A stretch of 5,048 nucleotides of DNA, from NCBI GenBank assembly GCA_002702385.1, contig NZZF01000026.1, positions 1-5,048 on the forward strand, given 5' to 3'. The position numbers and the translations under genes were made by a program. Positions within the stretch are counted from its first letter, which is position 1; each line of letters begins with the position of its first letter. The notes under the pieces are model-generated. The model worked only from the letters and a program-made list of their open reading frames with translations, was not told the DNA's origin and did not search any database. Shown here one piece after another: positions 1 through 5,048 of the stretch. This stretch comes from Flavobacteriaceae bacterium. Lineage in GTDB: Bacteria > Bacteroidota > Bacteroidia > Flavobacteriales > Flavobacteriaceae.

Positions 1-112
1 AAGAAAAGTAGTGTAAAGACAGTTAGGATTAATCTAATCACAAAAAACTAATCCCAAAAATAATGCCAATAACAGAGAAAACAGTAGGATAACAGGTCAA
101 TACGTTAGAAAA
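1..112. other. Region downstream of icd, no firm gene
   Basis: This AT-rich stretch follows the icd stop codon. One plus-strand frame stays open from base 1 and ends at a TAA at 49-51, giving a 16-residue tail (KKSSVKTVRINLITKN). It could be the C-terminus of a gene entering from the left and convergent with icd, but it is too short to identify. The minus strand contains short hydrophobic reading frames without a credible start. I looked for an intrinsic terminator for the icd transcript. GGATTA (26-31) can pair with TAATCC (49-54), but the 17-nt loop and the lack of an adjacent T-run make it unconvincing. Confidence 0.4.
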
Positions 113-1339
113 TCAGGTCATTTTAGAATCTAAATTCTCTTTAATAGAATCTAAAAATTCTTGTGTGCTTAAGTAATGCTGTCTTTTTAAATTACTTCCA
201 TGAATAAGAAGAGCTAAATCTTTGGTCATTTTGCCTGATTCAACAGTCTCAATACATACTTTTTCTAATAAGTTACAGAAAATTAAAAGTTCGTTATTAG
301 AGTCAAGCTCTGCTCTGTGAATTAATCCTCTAGTCCATGCAAATATAGAAGCAATAGGATTTGTAGATGTTTCTTTGCCTTGTTGGTGTAATCTATAATG
401 ACGTGTAACTGTACCATGAGCAGCTTCTGCTTCCATTGTTTTACCATCAGGTGTAAGCAGGGTAGAGGTCATTAATCCCAAAGATCCAAAACCTTGTGCT
501 ACAGTATCTGATTGAACATCACCATCGTAGTTTTTACATGCCCAAACAAAACCACCTTCCCATTTCATTGCGGCAGCTACCATATCATCAATCAACCTGT
601 GTTCATATGTAATACCTAACTCATTAAATTTATCTTTAAACTCACTTTCAAATACTTCATGAAAAATATCCTTGAATCTTCCATCATAAGCTTTTAAAAT
701 TGTATTTTTTGTAGATAAGTATAATGGCCATTTTTTTGAGACAGCTCTATTCATACAAGACCTTGCAAACCCATATATAGATGAGTCAATATTGTACATT
801 CCCATAGCTATTCCATCTTCTTGAAAATTATAAATTTCCCATGTTTTTGATTCGTCACCATTTTCTGGTGTAAATGTCATGGTAAGTTTACCTTTTCCAT
901 GGGTAACAAAATCTGTTGCTCTGTATTGGTCACCAAAAGCATGTCTTCCAATACAAATAGGTTTGATCCATCCTTGAACATATCGAGGGATATTTTTCAT
1001 GATGATTGGTTCACGAAAAACAGTACCTCCAATTATATTTCTAATGGTTCCATTTGGAGATTTCCACATTTTCTTTAATGTGTACTCTTTTACTCTCTGC
1101 TCATCTGGTGTAATAGTTGCACATTTAATACCGACATTGTATTTTTTTATGGCTTCTGCAGCATCTACAGTAACCTGATCATCTGTAAAATCTCTATGTT
1201 TTAAGCCTAAGTCAAAGTATTTAATATCTAGATCTATGTACGGTAAGATTAATTTCTGTTTTATAAAATCCCAAATTATCCGGGTCATTTCATCCCCATC
1301 GAGTTCAACAACAGGATTAATAACTTTAATTTTTGACAT
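113..1339 (-). CDS. icd: NADP-dependent isocitrate dehydrogenase (homodimeric, IDH1-like)
   Basis: This cytoplasmic TCA-cycle enzyme oxidatively decarboxylates isocitrate to 2-oxoglutarate and makes NADPH. The 408 residues span the full length of the eukaryote-like (type II) IDH family and not the E. coli Icd type. Visible signatures are [11 protein letters not shown] near residue 11, the substrate loop KSPNGTIRN (93-101), VFRE with R109, [10 protein letters not shown] (131-140, with R132 and Y139), STKNTILK with K211, and the metal-binding aspartates D251, D274 and D278 in LIDDMV and YDGDVQSD. The NADP-binding segment HGTVTRHYR (308-316) is followed by [14 protein letters not shown]. All expected substrate, metal and cofactor residues are present. 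The ATG lies 3 nt downstream of the rplS stop, so co-transcription and translational coupling with rplS are likely. A GAGG-like stretch lies about 14 nt upstream, too far for a normal Shine-Dalgarno. Confidence 0.97.
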   Translation of the reverse strand: MSKIKVINPVVELDGDEMTRIIWDFIKQKLILPYIDLDIKYFDLGLKHRDFTDDQVTVDAAEAIKKYNVGIKCATITPDEQRVKEYTLKKMWKSPNGTIRNIIGGTVFREPIIMKNIPRYVQGWIKPICIGRHAFGDQYRATDFVTHGKGKLTMTFTPENGDESKTWEIYNFQEDGIAMGMYNIDSSIYGFARSCMNRAVSKKWPLYLSTKNTILKAYDGRFKDIFHEVFESEFKDKFNELGITYEHRLIDDMVAAAMKWEGGFVWACKNYDGDVQSDTVAQGFGSLGLMTSTLLTPDGKTMEAEAAHGTVTRHYRLHQQGKETSTNPIASIFAWTRGLIHRAELDSNNELLIFCNLLEKVCIETVESGKMTKDLALLIHGSNLKRQHYLSTQEFLDSIKENLDSKMT

Positions 1340-1342
1340 GAA

Positions 1343-1693
1343 TTATTTTTTAACCTCTTTAATTCTAGCTTTTTTACCTCTCAATTCTTTAAAATAATAT
1401 ATTCTAGATCTTCTTACTTTACCTTTTTTGTTTAGTTCGATTTTCTTGATAGAAGGTAAATTTATAGGGAAAATTCTTTCGATACCCACAGTTCCAGACA
1501 TTTTTCTTACTGTAAAGGTTTTAGTCTTTCCAGTACCTTTAATTTGAATTACAACACCTTTAAAAAACTGTGTTCTTGTTTTTTGTCCTTCTTTAATTTC
1601 GTAATAAACTGTAATTGTATCTCCTGATTTGAATGATGGAAATTCATTTTGATTTATGAATTCATCTTGTACGTATTTTACTAAAGATTCCAT
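1343..1693 (-). CDS. rplS: 50S ribosomal protein L19 (bL19)
   Basis: L19 is a large-subunit ribosomal protein located at the interface with the 30S subunit. The product is 116 residues, the usual bacterial length. It shows the family pattern throughout: FKSGDTITVYYEIKEG (21-36), RTQFFKGVVI (40-49), the highly conserved FTVRKMSGTVGIERIFP core (60-76), and a very basic C-terminus containing KVRRSRIYYF and LRGKKARI. The ATG at 1693 is preceded directly by a run of seven A residues and no Shine-Dalgarno, as is usual in Flavobacteriia. It follows trmD after an 88-nt gap with a candidate promoter, and icd begins 3 nt after its stop. The trmD-rplS pairing is common across bacteria; here trmD is upstream. 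Confidence 0.98.
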   Translation of the reverse strand: MESLVKYVQDEFINQNEFPSFKSGDTITVYYEIKEGQKTRTQFFKGVVIQIKGTGKTKTFTVRKMSGTVGIERIFPINLPSIKKIELNKKGKVRRSRIYYFKELRGKKARIKEVKK

Positions 1694-1749
1694 TTTTTTG
1701 TATTTAAATGATTAACATACATATAAATCAGAGGTTAACCAACGGGTGG
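1694..1749 (-). promoter_or_regulatory. Candidate rplS 5' leader with GC-rich patch
   Basis: If the TAAGTTTG element just upstream is a promoter, this stretch is roughly the untranslated leader of rplS. It carries a GC-rich patch at 1731-1750 (minus-strand GCCACCCGTTGGTTAACCTC) that stands out in otherwise AT-rich DNA, including the palindrome GGTTAACC (1733-1740). Only weak structure is visible: a 3-bp CCA/TGG or ACC/GGT hairpin, and a 5-bp AT stem between 1709-1713 and 1726-1730. Ribosomal protein genes often carry autoregulatory leaders, but I do not recognise a known leader class, so a regulatory role is inference. Confidence 0.3.
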
Positions 1750-1757
1750 CAAACTTA
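1750..1757 (-). promoter_or_regulatory. Candidate -7 promoter element (TAAGTTTG) for rplS-icd
   Basis: On the minus strand the sequence TAAGTTTG matches the Bacteroidota -7 consensus TAnnTTTG exactly and lies in the trmD-rplS gap, about 56 nt upstream of the rplS ATG. Transcription would start around 1742-1746. The expected -33 TTG, 17-23 nt upstream, is not visible: that stretch is an A/T tract running into the end of trmD. The element could drive rplS and icd independently of the upstream protease and trmD genes, but the missing -33 box keeps the call tentative. Confidence 0.45.
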
Positions 1758-1781
1758 CATATTTTTTGTTTTTTAAAAAAA

Positions 1782-2462
1782 TTATTTATTAAGTAAATCA
1801 GGTCTAATCTTTTTAGTTTTTTCAAAAGATTTTTTTTCTCTCCAATTTTCTATTTTCTTTAGATCTCCAGAGAGCAGTACATCTGGAACATCCAATTCAT
1901 TAAATGATGATGGTCTTGTATATACTGGTGGTGCAAGAATGTTGTCTTGAAAAGAGTCTGTTAACGCAGAAGTTTCATCATTTAATACACCTGGAATTAA
2001 TCGAACAATTGAATCACATAATACTGCGGCTGGAAGTTCACCACCAGATAATACATAATCACCAATAGAAATCTCCATAGTTACAAAATTGTCTCTAATT
2101 CTTTGATCAATTCCTTTATAATGACCACAGATAATAATTAAATTTCCAGATATTGATAGTTTATTACTCATTTTTTGATTTAAAATAGGAGCATCTGGTG
2201 TCATGTATATTACTTCTGAATATTTATCTTGTTTTTTTAAAAAATTAATACAGTTGAACATAGGTTCTATCATTAACACCATTCCTGAACCACCTCCAAA
2301 TTGATAGTCATCAATTTGTTTTTTTTTGGATAATGAATAATTTTTGAGATCATGAAAATTAATTTGAACAATTTTCTTGTCAACAGCTCTTTTCATTATT
2401 GATCCTGAAAAAGGACTTTTCAGTAATTCTGGAGTTGCACTAATTATTTCAATTTTTTTCAT
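1782..2462 (-). CDS. trmD: tRNA (guanine-37-N1)-methyltransferase TrmD
   Basis: TrmD uses S-adenosylmethionine to methylate G37 next to the anticodon of tRNAs reading CNN and some other codons, which prevents +1 frameshifting. From the ATG at 2462 the protein is 226 residues, typical for the family. It is a SPOUT enzyme with a trefoil knot: FGGGSGMVL (55-63), YMTPDAP (86-92), GHYKGIDQR (113-121), IGDYVLSGGE (133-142), and VRLIPGVL with R154. TDSF contains D169, the expected catalytic aspartate, and is followed by APPVYTRP and the C-terminal W207-R208 motif. The frame is open to a TTG at 2474, but that start would overlap the protease stop and add four residues before the canonical MKKIEIISATPELL. 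The ATG, 4 nt after the protease stop, is preferred. A flexible linker and a tRNA-binding C-terminal domain complete the usual layout. Confidence 0.97.
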   Translation of the reverse strand: MKKIEIISATPELLKSPFSGSIMKRAVDKKIVQINFHDLKNYSLSKKKQIDDYQFGGGSGMVLMIEPMFNCINFLKKQDKYSEVIYMTPDAPILNQKMSNKLSISGNLIIICGHYKGIDQRIRDNFVTMEISIGDYVLSGGELPAAVLCDSIVRLIPGVLNDETSALTDSFQDNILAPPVYTRPSSFNELDVPDVLLSGDLKKIENWREKKSFEKTKKIRPDLLNK

Positions 2463-2466
2463 CAAT

Positions 2467-3855
2467 TTAGTCAAAAATTAGTCTTTCTTTTTCACCATTT
2501 AGATCAATAAAAGTAATCTGATAAATATTCTCATTTTCAAATGAGCTCAATTCCAAAGTTGAATTAATTGGTTTTTCATTAATTTCTGAAAGAATATAAC
2601 CTGCTCGAACACCCATTCTATAAAGAGTTCCATTTCTGTTGACAACTACAACAACTCCGTTTTCTGTAGCTTTTTCATCTAATATTTTTTTTGTTGCATC
2701 CTTTAACTGCATTCCATAAAATTGAACATAAGTACTTCTTTTAAGATTAACTTTTAATTTTTTTGGTATTCCTTTTCTATCAATAATTACATCTAAAATA
2801 TCTCCCGGTCTCTTTGAATTCAAATAACCTGTCAAATCTGAGAATTTTCTAATATTAACGTTATTAATTTTTACTATAACATCTCCTTGCTTAATTCCTG
2901 CTAAATGTGCTCCCATACTTTCATCAGTGCTATTTACATAAAAACCTTCAGTTATTGATAAACCTAATTCATTTGATAATTCTGCATCAAGGCTTTGGCC
3001 AGTAACACCTAATAGTCCTCTTTGTACATCTCCAAATTCAAGAATATCTTCATAGATTTTTCTTGCTATATTACTAGGTACTGCGAACGAATAACCAATA
3101 AAACCAGCATTATTACTTTGTATAGCAGTATTTATACCTATTAAGTCACCATTAATATTTACAAGAGCTCCACCGCTGTTTCCACTATTTACAGCAGCAT
3201 CAGTTTGAATAAAAGACTGGTTTTTTGAATCGTAATCATTCAAATCTCTAGATTTAGCACTTATTATTCCAGCAGTTACTGTTGAGGTAAGGTTAAAAGG
3301 ATTACCAACAGCTAAAACCCATTCTCCAATTTTTGTTTGATCAGAGTCTGCGAATCTTATGTAGGGGAATGAATTATCCCCAGAAATTTTTAATACAGCA
3401 ATATCTGAATTTTCATCACTGCCTATAATTTCTGCAACAAAAGTTTTATTATCATTAGTAGTTATTTCAATTTCACTTGCATTTTCAATTACATGAAAGT
3501 TTGTAATAATATAACCATCACTCGAAACGATAACACCAGATCCAGTACCTACTGTTCTTCTGTTTTGACCATTTCCATAAAACAAGTCCCAAATACTATT
3601 ATTCCCTTTTGAAAGAGCTGTGTTTTTAACATGAACTACTGAGTTGATAGTTTTTTCTGCCGCGATTGTGAAGTCTGGATTTTGAAAAAATCTTAACTGA
3701 GGGTTGGGTTCAGGTTTTTGAAAATCATTTGATTTATTAGTAGTGTTAAATGTATTGCTTAATGCAAAACTTTTTTCATCATTTAAAGATTTAAAAATGA
3801 TGTTAATTAAAACTACCAGAATAATAATTCCAAAAATATTTTTTAATCTTTTCAT
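2467..3855 (-). CDS. HtrA/DegQ-type trypsin-like serine protease with PDZ domains
   Basis: This is an envelope protease/chaperone of the DegP/DegQ/HtrA family that degrades or refolds misfolded periplasmic proteins. Of its 462 residues, 7-21 form a hydrophobic segment after a KRLK start, a signal peptide or uncleaved membrane anchor. A short polar linker follows (about 25-60). The trypsin-like domain (about 62-275) has the complete triad: H121 in TNFHVI, D151 in NSDIAVLKI and S227 in GNSGGAL, with spacing close to that of E. coli DegP. GTGSGVIVSSDGY and VLAVGNPF are further family signatures. A clear PDZ domain (about 280-370) includes AGIKQGDVIVKIN, and a more divergent second PDZ-like segment (about 375-460) includes MGVRAGYILSEIN. 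I see no cysteine. The ATG is preceded by an A-rich run. It is the first gene of the leftward cluster and divergent from dapF. Whether it is functionally DegP or DegQ cannot be decided, so no symbol is given. Confidence 0.95.
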   Translation of the reverse strand: MKRLKNIFGIIILVVLINIIFKSLNDEKSFALSNTFNTTNKSNDFQKPEPNPQLRFFQNPDFTIAAEKTINSVVHVKNTALSKGNNSIWDLFYGNGQNRRTVGTGSGVIVSSDGYIITNFHVIENASEIEITTNDNKTFVAEIIGSDENSDIAVLKISGDNSFPYIRFADSDQTKIGEWVLAVGNPFNLTSTVTAGIISAKSRDLNDYDSKNQSFIQTDAAVNSGNSGGALVNINGDLIGINTAIQSNNAGFIGYSFAVPSNIARKIYEDILEFGDVQRGLLGVTGQSLDAELSNELGLSITEGFYVNSTDESMGAHLAGIKQGDVIVKINNVNIRKFSDLTGYLNSKRPGDILDVIIDRKGIPKKLKVNLKRSTYVQFYGMQLKDATKKILDEKATENGVVVVVNRNGTLYRMGVRAGYILSEINEKPINSTLELSSFENENIYQITFIDLNGEKERLIFD

Positions 3856-3947
3856 ACTTTTTTTTGTAAAATTAATTTATTTGATTTTTTTCGTTTAATA
3901 TTTAACTTCTTTTTAACAAGACATTCAATATTTATAAATTGCATAAC
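3856..3947. promoter_or_regulatory. Divergent intergenic region between the HtrA protease and dapF
   Basis: This 92-nt, very AT-rich spacer separates two outward-reading start codons, so promoters for both the leftward and rightward units should lie here or overlap the gene ends. I found no exact TAnnTTTG box with a properly spaced TTG on either strand. The best partial match on the minus strand is TAATTTTA, one base off, about 17 nt before the protease ATG. On the plus strand TAAATTGC (3934-3941) is a weaker match that would leave dapF nearly leaderless. The region is assigned by position and not by clear motifs. Confidence 0.4.
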
Positions 3948-4724
3948 ATGGATATCAAGTTTTCAAAATATCAAGGCACGGGCAATGATTTTATAATTAT
4001 TAATAATATATCAAATTTCTTTCCAAAAGATGATAATAAACTTATAAGTAAATTATGCGATCGAAAATTTGGTATTGGTGCAGATGGTTTGATTTTGATT
4101 GATAATCATAGTTCTCTTCCATTTGAAATGACTTATTATAATTCTGATGGATTTATTGGTTCAATGTGTGGAAATGGAGCTAGATGTTCGGTTCACTTTT
4201 CCTTTTTAAACAAGATTATTAAATCTAAAACAAAGTTTAATGCCTTTGATGGAATACACAATGGTATTGTAGATCATGATGTAATAAACATTTCAATGTC
4301 AGATGTTATTGGTTTTGAAAAATATGAGGATTATTTGTTTATTGATTCAGGATCACCTCATTTGGTAAAATATGTTCAAGATGTAAATTCTATAGATTTG
4401 ATTAATGTCTCACAAAAAATTCAACATAGTAATCAGTTTAAGGAAGGTATTAATGTTAATTTTGTCAGTAAGAACAGTGATAATTCATTTCAAATTAGAA
4501 CATATGAAAGAGGGGTTGAAGATGAAACTCTTTCTTGTGGAACTGGAGCTGTAGCGGCGGCGATTGCATTAAATATTTTATCTTTAGCAGATAGTAGTGA
4601 GATTAACTTAAAAACAAAAGGAGGTCTTTTGAACATTAAATTTAAAAAATCAAAGAACAAATACACTGATATATATTTATCTGGAAAAGTGAAAAAGGTT
4701 TTTGATGGTATTATAAAGGTTTGA
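3948..4724 (+). CDS. dapF: Diaminopimelate epimerase
   Basis: DapF interconverts LL- and meso-2,6-diaminopimelate without a cofactor, giving the meso form used for lysine synthesis and for peptidoglycan cross-linking. The 258-residue protein has the pseudo-symmetric two-domain layout with one catalytic cysteine in each half: C74 in MCGNGARC and C197 in LSCGTGA. Other signatures are the N-terminal KYQGTGNDFI (7-16), FGIGADGLI (41-49), YYNSDG (63-68) and RTYERGVEDET (184-194). The frame is open from a TTG at 3939, but the ATG at 3948 places MDIKFSKYQGTGNDF where DapF proteins normally begin, so it is chosen. The gene is slightly shorter than the roughly 270 residues common in other phyla but complete. 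Its stop overlaps the start of mltG by 4 nt, so the two are probably translated as one unit. Confidence 0.97.
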   Translation: MDIKFSKYQGTGNDFIIINNISNFFPKDDNKLISKLCDRKFGIGADGLILIDNHSSLPFEMTYYNSDGFIGSMCGNGARCSVHFSFLNKIIKSKTKFNAFDGIHNGIVDHDVINISMSDVIGFEKYEDYLFIDSGSPHLVKYVQDVNSIDLINVSQKIQHSNQFKEGINVNFVSKNSDNSFQIRTYERGVEDETLSCGTGAVAAAIALNILSLADSSEINLKTKGGLLNIKFKKSKNKYTDIYLSGKVKKVFDGIIKV

Positions 4725-5048
4725 AAAAAATAAAATACATCTTTATTCTTTTAATATTCGGCCTCGGACTAGCAGGAGGATATTATTATTACAATACTTT
4801 TTTAAAAAGCAATACTAAATTTGATAAAGAATATATTTTTTTACATGTTCCTACTTCTTCAAATCAAAACCAGCTTCTTGATTCATTAAAAAATTATATA
4901 ATAGATATTCCAAAGTTTGTTGAGGCAGCTAATTATAAAGGTTATTTAGATAATATAAAACCTGGGAGATTTAAAATTTTAAAGAAAAACAACAATACTG
5001 AAATTATTAATTCATTAAGGTCTCAAAATATTCCGCTAAAAGTTACTT
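4721..5048 (+). CDS. mltG: Endolytic murein transglycosylase MltG (YceG-like), N-terminal part, cut by window edge
   Basis: This is the first 109 codons of an open frame that runs off the right edge. MltG is an inner-membrane lytic transglycosylase that cuts nascent peptidoglycan strands and so influences glycan length. After KKIKY comes one membrane segment (about residues 6-20), then YYYYNTF and a periplasmic region resembling the LysM-like N-terminal part of YceG proteins: EYIFLHVPTSSNQNQLLDSL, then IKPGRFKI (79-86) and a NSLRSQNIPLKVT stretch, matching the Bacteroidota pattern of (K/P)GRY followed by LRSG...PVK. The catalytic glutamate would lie beyond the window. In this frame an upstream stop at 4703-4705 leaves TTG at 4721 as the only plausible start, overlapping the dapF stop as TTGA. 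The identification rests on the N-terminal pattern and the dapF neighbour, so it is good but not complete. Confidence 0.85.
   Translation, partial: MKKIKYIFILLIFGLGLAGGYYYYNTFLKSNTKFDKEYIFLHVPTSSNQNQLLDSLKNYIIDIPKFVEAANYKGYLDNIKPGRFKILKKNNNTEIINSLRSQNIPLKVT

Noticed and set aside
50..110. Minus-strand hydrophobic short frames downstream of icd as a small membrane protein
   Set aside because: T-rich DNA reads as hydrophobic residues in several frames; there is no ATG or start context and the frames close within about 20 codons.
93..120. Direct repeat CAGGTCA at 93-99 and 114-120
   Set aside because: Seven bases, partly inside the end of icd, with no further copies or spacing pattern; most likely chance.
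1769..1781. TTTTTTAAAAAAA tract after trmD as an intrinsic terminator
   Set aside because: It is pure A/T with no GC-containing stem, and similar tracts are expected by chance at this base composition.
2463..2474. Upstream TTG start for trmD at 2474, giving a 4-residue extension
   Set aside because: It would overlap the end of the protease gene and precede the canonical TrmD start; the ATG at 2462 fits the family N-terminus.
3939..3947. TTG start for dapF at 3939
   Set aside because: It adds only MHN before the ATG at 3948, which matches the usual DapF N-terminus.
1..5048. Novel defence, mobile or RNA-based system
   Set aside because: All substantial frames are recognisable housekeeping genes in intact form; I saw no repeats in array form, integrase, transposase or large structured non-coding stretch.

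Overview
The window reads as ordinary core chromosome of a low-GC (roughly 30% by eye) Bacteroidota bacterium, most likely a marine-type Flavobacteriia. Four things support this: the protein signatures (an IDH1-like NADP isocitrate dehydrogenase, and a TrmD with GHYKGID and APPVYTRP motifs); the gene neighbourhoods (rplS beside icd, dapF beside mltG); start codons preceded by A-rich sequence instead of a Shine-Dalgarno; and a TAAGTTTG promoter-like element that fits the Bacteroidota TAnnTTTG -7 box. The genus cannot be named from this sequence alone.

Layout: a leftward cluster covers most of the window. In transcription order it is an HtrA/DegQ-type serine protease (3855-2467), trmD (2462-1782), rplS (1693-1343) and icd (1339-113). 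The protease and trmD are 4 nt apart, and rplS and icd are 3 nt apart. An 88-nt gap between trmD and rplS holds a candidate internal promoter and an unusually GC-rich patch in the rplS leader. A 92-nt AT-rich divergent region (3856-3947) separates the protease from a rightward pair, dapF (3948-4724) and the 5' part of mltG (4721 to the window edge). These two overlap by 4 nt through a TTGA stop/start. The left 112 nt lie downstream of icd and contain no gene that can be firmly supported.

Functionally the leftward cluster combines envelope protein quality control (DegQ), translation fidelity (m1G37 tRNA methylation by TrmD), ribosome structure (L19) and the NADPH-producing TCA step (Icd). The rightward pair serves peptidoglycan: DapF makes meso-diaminopimelate, and MltG cuts nascent glycan strands at the inner membrane. 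I found no mobile element, CRISPR array, tRNA, rRNA, toxin-antitoxin pair or defence gene, and no sign of a new biological system. The points worth a second look are modest: tight coupling of unlike functions, start-codon choices, and the rplS leader.
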